Assembly: GCA_036011305.1 (NCBI GenBank)
Contig: DASCNA010000053.1
Coordinates: 1 to 41,346, forward strand
DNA from: DASCNA01 sp036011305
Lineage (GTDB): Bacteria > Verrucomicrobiota > Lentisphaeria > Victivallales > GWF2-38-69
DNA: 41,346 nucleotides
Direction: 5' to 3'
Shown: positions 8,882 to 17,127 of the stretch, piece by piece
Layout: every line of letters begins with the position of its first letter
Position numbering within the stretch: the stretch's first letter is position 1
Program-made: the position numbers and the translations under genes
The notes under the pieces: model-generated
Database searches by the model: none
Told to the model about the DNA's origin: nothing
The model's input: the letters and a program-made list of their open reading frames with translations, nothing else

Positions 8882-9221
8882 ACTTATTATCTCCTCAAAA
8901 AGTTAATATTGAATTATGTTAATTCTATTATTTAAATGACAGCAGTCAAATGTAAACTATCTGAAATTATAAAATGACAGATATACAAACATATAATTAC
9001 CGGAACTAACACAGGATATTGTGCTATTAAGACAGGTGTCCTAAGTCCCTGATGTGGATCATGTTTTTAAATATTACTTTTTCTCTCAAAATGTTGACTT
9101 TTATGTTACGTTTTTGTTAACTTTTGATAGAATAAGCTTCTTGTTTTTTGAATCGGTAAAAATAAAAAGTATTTTTTTTATTCTTTGATATATTTTTTTA
9201 ATAAATCGACAGGTAAAAATT
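8882..9221. other. 340-base spacer before a small gene
   Basis: No gene is seen. The region must hold the divergent promoters of the methyltransferase and of the 39-codon gene at 9222. A TTGACT hexamer on the plus strand at 9093-9098 and a TAGAAT at 9128-9133 are visible but not at promoter spacing. A slightly more G+C-rich patch at 9020-9065 reads like the end of an insertion sequence, but no matching copy was found in the window. Confidence 0.3.
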
Positions 9222-9341
9222 ATGAAAAAGATAAAATCAATCAAATTAGGTTTAAAAAAATTATTTGGTAGTTACAGCGACTCTTTTGACACTCAGGGTG
9301 AACGTATGGCCAGATTCTATTATCATCGCCTAAATAACTAA
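9222..9341 (+). CDS. Small cationic protein, 39 residues
   Basis: An isolated short gene with start ATG, AGGT eight bases upstream and a TAA stop. The N-terminal half is a basic amphipathic stretch (KKIKSIKLGLKKLFGSY, seven lysines in the first 13 residues). The second half is mixed polar (SDSFDTQGERMARFYYHRL). There is no signal peptide and no membrane segment of normal length, and I do not recognise a family. It is the only plus-strand gene between 6.3 and 10.9 kb and is followed 60 bases later by a strong hairpin, so it looks like its own transcription unit. A membrane-binding peptide, a small regulator or a chance frame are all possible. Confidence 0.45.
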   Translation: MKKIKSIKLGLKKLFGSYSDSFDTQGERMARFYYHRLNN

Positions 9342-9400
9342 TAAAACTGTATAACAGAGATATTCTTTATTCTAGAATTTTCTACTCGTGTTAACATATT

Positions 9401-9450
9401 TAAGAACAATAACTATTCTTTTTTAAAATAGTTATTGTTCTTATCGTTTT
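9401..9450. terminator. Bidirectional terminator-like hairpin
   Basis: A perfect 17-bp inverted repeat, 9401-9417 (taagaacaataactatt) with 9427-9443, encloses a 9-base loop and is followed on the plus strand by a T-rich run. It lies between the plus-strand small gene and the 3' end of the minus-strand amino-acid permease, so it can end transcription from both sides. Confidence 0.8.
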
Positions 9451-9476
9451 TATAATCTACAAGTTTCAGCTTAAAT

Positions 9477-10751
9477 TTACATGAGTGAACCTATTAAAAA
9501 TGAAACCAGAGTAAATAAGCCGACAATTAAAATTATTACTGTAAAAATTTTTCTGTAGCTTCTAAGTCTTTTACATGTAAAAATGATCATAGTCGGAATA
9601 ATAAACAATATAAATCCGTTTAATGGTGTGGAAAAGTATCCCATTATACTAATTATGTTAATATTAAAACTGGTCAATATCCAGATCAATAACATCATAC
9701 CTATTGCTGTAATTCTTCTTTTTTTAATTTCATCCCAGTTTGCAGGAAATTTAATTTGATTGGAAAGGAGCTCTATTACTCCTAAAGCAACTCCGTAAAA
9801 AGAGGTTGTTAAAGCGAAAAATATTACTAAATAACTCAGAAATCTAATGATTTGGAGAGTTATTGTCAGGTTTACTCCAATACCTAAAACAGCAAGAGAA
9901 GAAATGTTATTTTTTAATGCATACTCTATTCCGCCGGGAGTAAGAGTAAGTGCAGATGATATTACAAAAACAGCAGTAAAAAATGAAAGCAGGTATATTG
10001 CATTTTTATTTAATTTTATTACCTTTTTCTCATGTTCTTCAGGAGTAAATTCAGGATAGTTTTTCCGATAATACATTACCATTGGAGACAGTGTCATATA
10101 AAAAACTATAGCACCCATGAACAATGGAAAACAGAGTAAGATATTTTTAAAGGTCACCCAGAAATCTAAAGGTACGTTTAATATAGCACTATCCAGTCGC
10201 CAGAATGGTATAAACAATATACTGACTATAATTAAAAGAAATATTAAAACGTAGGTTATCTTACCCAGAAATTTTATTAGAAGCTTTTCAGAGAGAATCA
10301 TTAAAACGGTAAATACTGCCAAGATAATAAAACTGCATAAAGGATGACCGCTGACGTTGGACGGAAAGATTTTATAAACATACATAAATTCTCCAATATC
10401 TGTATTCAGACCTGTAGAATAAATCAATAGACTTCCAATAAGCTGAATAGAAAAGAGTATTGAGATTATTGTTGAAGCTGTTTGCCCCCAGTATTCAGTG
10501 ATTGCTCCATTATAGCTATGAGCATTTTTAGTTTTAACCAGAATCAAACTATAATATTTCTGTGCAAAATATGTTATGGTAAAAGCCATAATCATACAGA
10601 CCACTACAACAATAATACCTGATAATCCGGCCTGTACTGGCAGAAAAAGAATACCGGCACCTATTGCTGTACCAAAGAAAGTAAATATCCATGCACGATC
10701 TATTCTTTGTATTTCTTTAGATTTGTTATCCGTCAATATCTTATTTTTCAT
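9477..10751 (-). CDS. HAAAP-family amino acid:cation symporter (SdaC/TdcC-like)
   Basis: A 424-residue inner-membrane permease with eleven or so membrane segments. The N-terminus RAWIFTFFGTAIGAGILFLPVQAGLSG is a close match in pattern to SdaC and TdcC, the H+-coupled serine and threonine carriers, including the GTAIGAG helix break that forms the substrate site. Downstream come NAHSYNGAITEYWG, matching the SdaC/TdcC region before the third segment, and a conserved LLCFPLFMGAIVFYMTLSP. Serine or threonine is the most likely substrate, but aromatic amino acids are transported by relatives. The start has AGGAAA five bases upstream. A strong hairpin lies just beyond its stop. No deaminase or regulator gene accompanies it. 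Confidence 0.86.
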   Translation of the reverse strand: MKNKILTDNKSKEIQRIDRAWIFTFFGTAIGAGILFLPVQAGLSGIIVVVVCMIMAFTITYFAQKYYSLILVKTKNAHSYNGAITEYWGQTASTIISILFSIQLIGSLLIYSTGLNTDIGEFMYVYKIFPSNVSGHPLCSFIILAVFTVLMILSEKLLIKFLGKITYVLIFLLIIVSILFIPFWRLDSAILNVPLDFWVTFKNILLCFPLFMGAIVFYMTLSPMVMYYRKNYPEFTPEEHEKKVIKLNKNAIYLLSFFTAVFVISSALTLTPGGIEYALKNNISSLAVLGIGVNLTITLQIIRFLSYLVIFFALTTSFYGVALGVIELLSNQIKFPANWDEIKKRRITAIGMMLLIWILTSFNINIISIMGYFSTPLNGFILFIIPTMIIFTCKRLRSYRKIFTVIILIVGLFTLVSFLIGSLM

Positions 10752-10934
10752 AAATTTCCTGACATATATTAAGATTTACTGTTCGGTTATATTCTACTAT
10801 TTAGAATATCTAACCACACGTGAGTGGAATTATTAGGTTATATGTTTTAATCCAAATAATGCAGTTGGATAAAAAAAAGTAAAAATTAAAGTTGCATAAG
10901 TATATTAATTTGTTTTAGTTGTATAGATTAAATT

Positions 10935-11165
10935 ATGCAACGTAATAACAATAAATCCAAGAGTAAAAATATTTCAATAGCAGTAGAATTTACATCTAAA
11001 AATTTAACATCCTGGGGTGGTATAGCTTCAATCATTTCTCATTATCTTGAGAAGTTAAATTTTGAAAAATTGGTTACAGACAATATCCCAATTGAAGATA
11101 CATCAAATAACAGTGTATCGAAATACAGCAAAGTACTTTTACTTGAAATATTTACATGGAGATGA
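10935..11165 (+). mobile_element. DDE transposase N-terminal stub (IS1380/IS4-like group)
   Basis: The 76-residue frame carries the N-terminal region typical of IS1380-type transposases: FTSKNLTSWGGIASIISHYL followed by LNFEKLV and, later, a helix with YSKVLLLEIF. Full-length proteins have about 430 residues with three catalytic acidic residues further on, none of which are present. After the TGA at 11163 no frame continues the homology. A 10-bp inverted repeat (aacaatttaa at 11272-11281 with 11293-11302) lies in the following spacer, but I cannot show that it is an element end. It sits directly before a G+C-rich gene that looks imported. Confidence 0.65.
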
Positions 11166-11445
11166 TATGAAAAAATAAACTGAAATAAAAAGATAAAATT
11201 TAGTCGCTAAAAAGCCTATACAGAAACGTAATCATTTTATCTATTGCATATTCAAAGTTTTAGGAATACATAACAATTTAACTATTAAATACTTAAATTG
11301 TTTCTAAACAGGCATTATATATAAAATTGATCATATAAAATATTCCTGTGATAAACTTGAAATTACATAAGTTTTACCATAACTTAAAGGCACAATACAA
11401 ATGGGGAAAATATAGAATTCAATAGAATTAACTTTGGAGAACATT

Positions 11446-12429
11446 ATGACATCACGAGAAAGAGTTGTTGCGGTCATCAATGGACAGCAGCCGGACCGAA
11501 TTCCGATTTATGGATGGGTACAGGCCAACCTTGAGGAGCAAATCACTGCTGCCTTCGGCTCGGTGGCGGATTTTGAAAACAAATACGACTTTGATTTTGC
11601 ACATGTTTTCGGTGGACCGGCAGCGTATCAGGATAAAAACCTAACACTGGTACGGGAAGCGAACGCCGGCACTATAGAGCCAACTGATTTGCTCGATGTC
11701 CCCATGAATGATCCTAATGAAGAAAGCACTTACGACTCTCTACGCACTGCCATAGAATACCACAAAATACAGCGCAATCGCTTTGTGTATGTCCAGACTC
11801 CCGGCATCTTTGAGTACATCAACGACTCATTTGGCATCGAAAACCACCTGATGTACTTAGCGCTATATGAGAAAGAGCTTCATGAAGTCTATAAACGACA
11901 GGCAGAATGGAATCGTCAATTTGCAATGAATTGCCTGGATATTGGCATCGATATGATCCACGTCTCTGATGACTGGGGAGCACAGACCGGACTGATGTTC
12001 AGTCCCAAAATGTGGAGCAAAATGATCTATCCCTATCACAAGATCACCTGCGATGCGGTGCGCGAACGCAACGGCTATTTGAGTCTGCACTCCGACGGTA
12101 ACATTACCCAGGTGCTGGACGGGATTGTTGAACTTGGTTACAATGTGCTACATCCCTACCAAGTGTCAGCTGGTATGAACTATGATCTCTACTTCGCAAA
12201 GTATGCTGACAAATTTACTATCATGGGCGGTCTTGATGTCCAGACGACGATAGGCTTTGGCAACTACGACCGACTCAAGTCCGAGATAGAACATATCATC
12301 AAGATCTTCCGTAAACGTGGACTACTCCTCTGCACCAGCCACTTCGTACAGGATCACTGTTCTATTGAAGAGCTGACTTTTGCCTACGACTTGGTATATG
12401 ATCTTGTTCGAAGGGAAAATGATTGTTAA
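11446..12429 (+). CDS. URO-D/MtaA-superfamily methyltransferase-like protein
   Basis: A 327-residue TIM-barrel protein of the uroporphyrinogen decarboxylase superfamily. The N-terminus TSRERVVAVINGQQPDRIPI is the hallmark opening of the cobalamin-linked methyltransferase branch (MtaA, CmuA and many uncharacterised relatives). The centre has IGIDMIHVSDDWGAQTG, then LSLHSDGNITQVLDGIVELG in the place where MtaA has its zinc-binding H-x-C, and IMGGLDVQTT follows. The second zinc position reads CTSHFVQDHC. True heme-pathway HemE is unlikely because no other heme genes are present. ATG 11446 is chosen because GGAG lies six bases upstream, inside the longer TTG-started frame. Base composition is close to half G+C, clearly richer than its neighbours, which suggests recent transfer. 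Confidence 0.83.
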   Translation: MTSRERVVAVINGQQPDRIPIYGWVQANLEEQITAAFGSVADFENKYDFDFAHVFGGPAAYQDKNLTLVREANAGTIEPTDLLDVPMNDPNEESTYDSLRTAIEYHKIQRNRFVYVQTPGIFEYINDSFGIENHLMYLALYEKELHEVYKRQAEWNRQFAMNCLDIGIDMIHVSDDWGAQTGLMFSPKMWSKMIYPYHKITCDAVRERNGYLSLHSDGNITQVLDGIVELGYNVLHPYQVSAGMNYDLYFAKYADKFTIMGGLDVQTTIGFGNYDRLKSEIEHIIKIFRKRGLLLCTSHFVQDHCSIEELTFAYDLVYDLVRRENDC

Positions 12430-13017
12430 AGGATACAGGATTCTAATACTTTATCTGGGTTTAAATATTGTATTTGTAACTCCCAGGTATAATGAGTAAA
12501 ATAATATAACAAATGAAATTTCTTTATTGCTTCCGTGCAAAGTAACATCGAAAAGTGTGTTGAGCTTTTTTATAGGAATGTTGCCTATCTGTATTTTTTT
12601 CACCTTGCAGGTATGCACTATTTATTATTTCTGTTATAATTTAATTAGAGTCAGAAACATGAAAGTTGCGAATAATACTCTTATCAATTTATAGGCTGGA
12701 GTATCGTTCAAATTATTGGAATTGCATTAAGTATTGCTGCTATGCTTCAATCTATTGACTATATAACGTGAATAAGATTTCATGTCCTATAATTTCTTAT
12801 TACTGTTGTTATGTGTAATTATTGTCTTTTAAAAACAGAATTAATATGTGTGTGGCCTTTGTCGGTTTATTTTATATCTCTATATTTAACTAGAAGGATT
12901 GAATATTAAATAAAATAAAAAAAGTTGTATCTCCCAAATTAGGTACTAATTAGATATAAATAATATGAATAAAATTTTTAATCCATGTTTTAAGGATTTA
13001 AATATTTGGAGTATTAA
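12430..13017. other. 588-base spacer upstream of the peptide island
   Basis: Apart from the membrane-protein debris at 12500-12771 nothing coding is seen. The last 250 bases are very AT-rich and must contain the promoter of the radical SAM operon. A TTGTAT hexamer at 12925-12930 is the best -35 candidate, without a well-spaced -10. Confidence 0.4.
12500..12771 (+). pseudogene. Debris of a small membrane protein
   Basis: One frame from 12500 to the TAG at 12692-12694 has no ATG until late but encodes a hydrophobic helix (LSFFIGMLPICIFFTLQV) and a basic tail. A second frame, overlapping its end and running to the TGA at 12769-12771, encodes another hydrophobic helix (GWSIVQIIGIALSIAAMLQS). The two look like consecutive membrane segments of one protein, separated by a frameshift and with its start lost. 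The family is not recognisable. It follows the imported URO-D-like gene and may be part of the same insertion or of what that insertion disrupted. Confidence 0.35.
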
Positions 13018-14838
13018 ATGAAGGTATTATTAGTTCATGCAGGAAAAGGTTCAGAGTATCGTGAGGAATTCTATCGTTTTGAGAAATTTATTAATCCTCC
13101 ACTAGGCCTTTGCTATATTGGGACTTATTTACAAGGTGCCGGACATGAAGTAGACGGAATAGATCTGTACATGATCGATTCAAATCAGGAGTTGTATGAT
13201 AAATTTCAGGAGAAGCCCGACGTAGTTGCTATTGGTTTTCCAACTTTAATGTACAACGAAGCAAAACGGATAATCAATAAGTGCAGAGAGTTATCTCCAA
13301 AAAGTTTTATTGTCCTTGGAGGAGCACATGTCAGCTTTCAAATTGAAAATTCTTTAGATGGCTTGAAACCTGATGCGATTATTCCATTCGAAGGGGAACT
13401 TCCAATGCTTAAACTTGTAGAGGCACTGGAAAATAATCGTGATATCAACAGCATACACGGTGTTATAACAAAGGAATCTCACCAATATATTAGAGGTGAA
13501 TATATAAAAGATTTGGATACACTTCCTATTCCCAATTTAGAAATTTTTAATTTAGACAGATATTTTAAACTTCAACGTTATAAAGTTAATGGAATTAATA
13601 GCTTTGCTATAAGCGGGACACGCGGTTGTCCAGCTAACTGTAAGTTTTGTGTGGCGTCATCTGTTAAAAAGCACATACCTGTGAGAGCAAGAAGTACTGA
13701 ACACATTCTAATAGAGATTGAATATTTTGCAGCCAAATACAACACAAGAGATTTCTGGATAACTGATGAGTTGTTCGTGCAGGATCAGGAAAAGATATTA
13801 TATTTTTGTAAAAAATTGAAACAACTGGGCAATTTTACCTGGTCATGTGAGGGTCGTGTGGATCGCCTGACTAAAAAGACTATGGAAACAATGATTGATG
13901 CCGGATGTGTACATATTCAAATTGGAATTGAGAGTGGAGATAACGATACTTTAAGGAATATTGGCAAAGGAATTACAACTGAACAGATCGTTCAGGTCGC
14001 CAAATGGGCACAGGAGTTCAAAATCTCCATGAATGGAGTAATTATATTTGGGTTACCAGACGATACATTAGAAAAATTTCAAAAGAAATATGAGTTTACA
14101 AAATTATTGGCATCATATGGTGTACAGGTTTATTTTACTTTACTTGTACCTTTTCCTGGAACGGAATACTTTGAAAGAGCTGCAGAGTATGGTATTAGCA
14201 TTCACACTTTTGATTGGAGCAAATATAATTTTGTAAATTCTATTATTTCGACCAAAAATCTGTCACGGGATGAGATCATGGCGGGTTTTGTTAAATGTTT
14301 ACAGCTTAAAGAAACCATCTATAGCGTTAATTTGGATAAATCGACTGAATGGTTCAATTTTAATTATAAAAATAATGACCCTGATACTTTTCTGACAGCG
14401 CTTGAAGTTAAAAAAAATGACATTAGTCTCGTCCAGGAAAATGTATTGCTTCAACTGCAAAATTCTGTGAGCAAAAATGAAGAATTCAAAACTTCGCACA
14501 ACAGTAACCGAACCTTAAAAATTTTAGATGATATATTCATTAACACTCCGGATTATTTCCCCGATGCTGACTGGATTCGCTTTATTCTTGGAAACATTGC
14601 AACCATTTTACAAGACTATAATACCTCTTTGAGATATTATAGTGATTGTAATCCTGAGAATCTTATATCTGAGAAGAATCAGTGGGTTTTTCATTATAAT
14701 AAAGGTATAGCTCTGAATAATTTAGAAAATAATAAAAAGGCATTAAAAGCATTTAATAAAGCACTTACATTAAAACCAGATGACTCTAAAACAGTGAAAC
14801 AGATTGCTAATATAACGCGAACTTTAAATAACCTTTAA
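13018..14838 (+). CDS. B12-binding radical SAM enzyme with C-terminal TPR-like module
   Basis: A 606-residue probable peptide-modifying enzyme. Residues 1-140 form a cobalamin-binding-type Rossmann domain (MKVLLVHAGKG, PPLGLCYIGTYLQ, VLGGAHVS, FEGELP). Residues 195-430 form the radical SAM barrel with the cluster motif GTRGCPANCKFCVAS, cysteines 204, 208 and 211, then WITDELF, IQIGIESGDND and GVIIFGLPDDT. Residues 454-606 are a helical TPR-like module (FHYNKGIALNNLENNKKAL is one repeat) about 61% identical to the end of the protein at 17128-18732. Class B radical SAM enzymes use methylcobalamin for C- or P-methylation or for rearrangements. GGAG six bases before the ATG supports the start. 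It is the first gene of a same-strand series leading to the double-glycine precursor. Confidence 0.88.
   Translation: MKVLLVHAGKGSEYREEFYRFEKFINPPLGLCYIGTYLQGAGHEVDGIDLYMIDSNQELYDKFQEKPDVVAIGFPTLMYNEAKRIINKCRELSPKSFIVLGGAHVSFQIENSLDGLKPDAIIPFEGELPMLKLVEALENNRDINSIHGVITKESHQYIRGEYIKDLDTLPIPNLEIFNLDRYFKLQRYKVNGINSFAISGTRGCPANCKFCVASSVKKHIPVRARSTEHILIEIEYFAAKYNTRDFWITDELFVQDQEKILYFCKKLKQLGNFTWSCEGRVDRLTKKTMETMIDAGCVHIQIGIESGDNDTLRNIGKGITTEQIVQVAKWAQEFKISMNGVIIFGLPDDTLEKFQKKYEFTKLLASYGVQVYFTLLVPFPGTEYFERAAEYGISIHTFDWSKYNFVNSIISTKNLSRDEIMAGFVKCLQLKETIYSVNLDKSTEWFNFNYKNNDPDTFLTALEVKKNDISLVQENVLLQLQNSVSKNEEFKTSHNSNRTLKILDDIFINTPDYFPDADWIRFILGNIATILQDYNTSLRYYSDCNPENLISEKNQWVFHYNKGIALNNLENNKKALKAFNKALTLKPDDSKTVKQIANITRTLNNL
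14377..14793 (+). repeat. Duplicated TPR-like module, copy 1
   Basis: Codons 454-592 of the first radical SAM gene. By hand alignment without gaps, 85 of 139 residues equal those encoded at 18280-18696, and the DNA is nearly identical around 14672-14714 (including gtgggtttttcattataata). The match ends where the catalytic domains begin. Confidence 0.9.
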
Positions 14839-14931
14839 CTTTTATATTTAAAATATAAAAATAAAGAACAATATAGAATATTAGAAAAACATGTGTTTTA
14901 AGAGTATATAGTCCAATTAATAAGGAATGCG

Positions 14932-16491
14932 ATGGGAACTGCAAAATATAAAGTATTGCTTTTAAATATTCAAAGTGATATAAATTTTTATCAAAAAACT
15001 CTTCAGGTAAGAGCGCTATCCAGTAAATGTAGTGCCCTGTCTTTGAAATACCTTAAAACATACTTTTATAAATACTCAAATATTAAATACAGAGTTGACA
15101 TAAAACTAAAACAGGTATCACATGAGATTGATACAAAAAAAATAGTGTCTGCAATTTTAGCAATTTCTCCGCAAGTAGTAGGTTTTTCCTGTTATATATG
15201 GAATTTTAATGAAACACTTGAGCTTATAAAACCTCTTAAAGAACAGGCACCCAATCTAAAGATAATATTAGGGGGACCTGAAGTAAGCACAATTTCAAAG
15301 AATGTATTAAAAGCCAATCCTTCTATAGATTACATTGTTCGTGGGGAGGGCGAAGAGACATTCAAAGAGCTAATAGAATGTTTTCTTAATGAAAACAATA
15401 AAATGGATAATATCGATGGTATTACATACAGAAAAAACGGGCGTATAAAATATAACCATAACAGAAGGCTTATAGAAAACTTAGATACAATACCATCAAT
15501 TTTCCTGGATAAAAAACATAATTATGACGATTACGAATACATGCCATATCCTACATCAAGAGGATGTCCTTTCGGGTGCCGCTATTGTGCATGGGGTGCA
15601 AAAAAAATACGCTATATTTCTTATGAACGAATGGAAGCGGAAATAAAACAGTTATACGAAATGAAGTCTTTGAGTAATATTTACTTTGCTGATGCAGATA
15701 TATTCATGGATAAAAACAGAGGAATAGCTTTATTGAATCTTCTGGAAAAATATCATAACGGCAGAATGCTATTCTTTTTCGATATTAATCCGGATTCTCT
15801 GGATCTTGATCTTATGAAGCATATGTCAAGGATGCATAGATACTGCTGCTATTCTTTTGGACTCCAGTCAACGAACAATGAAGTTCGAAAAGTTTTAAAC
15901 CGTCCACCTATTGATACTGATATATTCAGACAGAAAATTTTGGATTTTATGAAAATATGTCCTGGCTTAAATATTAATATTGATTTCATTTACGGTTTAC
16001 CGGGAGATACACCGGAAAGTTATAAAAAAACTATGGATTTTGCCCTTTCATTAAATCCAACTTCAATAAAAGCACTTCCTCTTTTACTCTTAACAGGTTC
16101 TGAATTTTTTGAGAAGAAAAAGAAATATAAAATATCATGTCACCGTAAGGTTCCAAGATTCGTAATTGAAACAGAGCATTTTTCCCGAAAAGAAGTTATA
16201 GAAGCCAGAAAGCTTTCTGGAAAAATAGGGATATTATATGCTCTTGATTATGTTAGAATCGGTTTATGGGAATTACATCAGAAAATTAATGGATCAAATA
16301 CAGATGGTCTGCTCAGGCTTTACGAAGAATTTATTGATTATTTAGAGACTGGTATTGATTTACAGGAAGATAGACTGCCTATTGAAATAAGAGGTACCGG
16401 TATGGAGTATGTTTACTTATTTGGTTACGATAAAGCGGACGTAACTCTTTTGCAGGTATATTTAATGCGTTTTTTGAAAAAATATGAATAG
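14932..16491 (+). CDS. Second B12-binding radical SAM enzyme
   Basis: A 519-residue protein. Residues 1-150 resemble a cobalamin-binding domain: KVLLLNIQSD at the start, SPQVVGFSCYIWN, then LKIILGGPEVS and YIVRGEGEETF, a block shared by B12/radical SAM enzymes. The radical SAM core begins with TSRGCPFGCRYCAWG (cysteines 212, 216, 219), followed by YFADADIFMD, YSFGLQSTNNEV and IDFIYGLPGDTPESY. The C-terminal ~120 residues match the usual DUF4080-like or methyltransferase tail only loosely. It lacks the TPR-like module of its upstream partner. AAGGA six bases before the ATG supports the start. It lies 93 bases after the first radical SAM gene and 128 before the precursor. It probably acts on the same peptide or its cofactor, but the reaction is unknown. 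Confidence 0.86.
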   Translation: MGTAKYKVLLLNIQSDINFYQKTLQVRALSSKCSALSLKYLKTYFYKYSNIKYRVDIKLKQVSHEIDTKKIVSAILAISPQVVGFSCYIWNFNETLELIKPLKEQAPNLKIILGGPEVSTISKNVLKANPSIDYIVRGEGEETFKELIECFLNENNKMDNIDGITYRKNGRIKYNHNRRLIENLDTIPSIFLDKKHNYDDYEYMPYPTSRGCPFGCRYCAWGAKKIRYISYERMEAEIKQLYEMKSLSNIYFADADIFMDKNRGIALLNLLEKYHNGRMLFFFDINPDSLDLDLMKHMSRMHRYCCYSFGLQSTNNEVRKVLNRPPIDTDIFRQKILDFMKICPGLNINIDFIYGLPGDTPESYKKTMDFALSLNPTSIKALPLLLLTGSEFFEKKKKYKISCHRKVPRFVIETEHFSRKEVIEARKLSGKIGILYALDYVRIGLWELHQKINGSNTDGLLRLYEEFIDYLETGIDLQEDRLPIEIRGTGMEYVYLFGYDKADVTLLQVYLMRFLKKYE

Positions 16492-16619
16492 TTATTAGGC
16501 ATAAGAATTTAAAATAGTGGACGCTACAATATTTTTTAGCTAAAATAGGCATAAAACCTTTTTTATAAATTAGCTTAACATATGCATTTGATTGATAAGA
16601 TTTAAAATGAGGTAAAGTG

Positions 16620-16922
16620 ATGAGTAAAAATAAAAAAAAAGCTCCTACAGATGATGGTGTTGAATCAATGTCAGAGGCCGAACTAGGTGAAGTTGCTGGT
16701 GGAAGAATTGTTGAAGGTGCTGCTAGTGGTGCAGCTAATGGCGCAGTTAATGGTGCAGTGAGTGGTGGTCTAAAGGGTGCTGCAAAAGGGGCTATTGCTG
16801 TATTCATAGGTGCATTTAAAGGTGCAGCAAAGGGTGCAGCATCGGGTGCTGCAAAAGGCGCAGCAAAAGGCGCTCAGCGGGGTGCTGTACAGGGTGCTGT
16901 AGATGAAGTTACCAAAGATTGA
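16620..16922 (+). CDS. Double-glycine leader peptide precursor with glycine-zipper core
   Basis: A 100-residue precursor. Residues 1-28 are a leader whose end, SMSEAELGEVAGG, is the classic Gly-Gly processing site of C39-peptidase substrates. The 72-residue core from Arg29 is dominated by G-A-x-x tetrads. Glycines fall at 33, 37, 41, 45, 49, 53, 57, then after the hydrophobic turn AIAVFI at 64, 68, 72, 76, 80, 84, 88, 92. The second half carries lysine or arginine every fourth residue. There is no cysteine in the core and few Ser/Thr, so lanthionine or thiazole chemistry is not expected. ATG 16620 is preferred over the GTG at 16617 because GAGG lies seven bases upstream. Glycine zippers favour helix packing and membrane pores, so a bacteriocin-like role is plausible. 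Confidence 0.85.
   Translation: MSKNKKKAPTDDGVESMSEAELGEVAGGRIVEGAASGAANGAVNGAVSGGLKGAAKGAIAVFIGAFKGAAKGAASGAAKGAAKGAQRGAVQGAVDEVTKD
16716..16904 (+). repeat. 12-base tandem repeats encoding G-A-x-x tetrads
   Basis: The core of the precursor gene consists of imperfect 12-base units of the form GGN-GCN-NNN-NNN: seven units from 16716, a 9-base shift at the AIAVFI turn, then eight more from 16809. Third-position differences between units show that the array is not freshly expanded, but such repeats can gain or lose units by slippage in multiples of 12 without breaking the frame. Confidence 0.85.
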
Positions 16923-17127
16923 CGTTTGTTTTCGTAACTGATTAAGTAAAAACTAAATTATGACTGAATCCTGTATATCATGTCCTACAAGGCATTATAC
17001 AGTAAATGAAACAATATACTAACTTATACGTTTCAATTGCTTAATCGTAAATTTGCATGCAACTTTTTCTTTTGTCATACAAGAAACTCTTTTACTTTCA
17101 AAAAAAATCATCTCATAAAAGGAGTTT

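Noticed and set aside
9020..9065. Possible insertion-sequence end (…gtgtcctaagtccctgatg…)
   Set aside because: No second end, target duplication or transposase frame was found near it.
16379..16807. Pro/Ala-rich 142-codon frame on the minus strand across the precursor gene
   Set aside because: It is the mirror of the G-A repeats of the precursor; it has no ribosome site and overlaps the end of the second radical SAM gene.
16716..16904. Short regular repeats considered as a CRISPR array
   Set aside because: The units are 12-base coding repeats with no unique spacers and no cas genes nearby.
16960..17022. 20-codon frame with a C-x2-C motif after the precursor
   Set aside because: No ribosome site, no leader-like features and too short to separate from chance.
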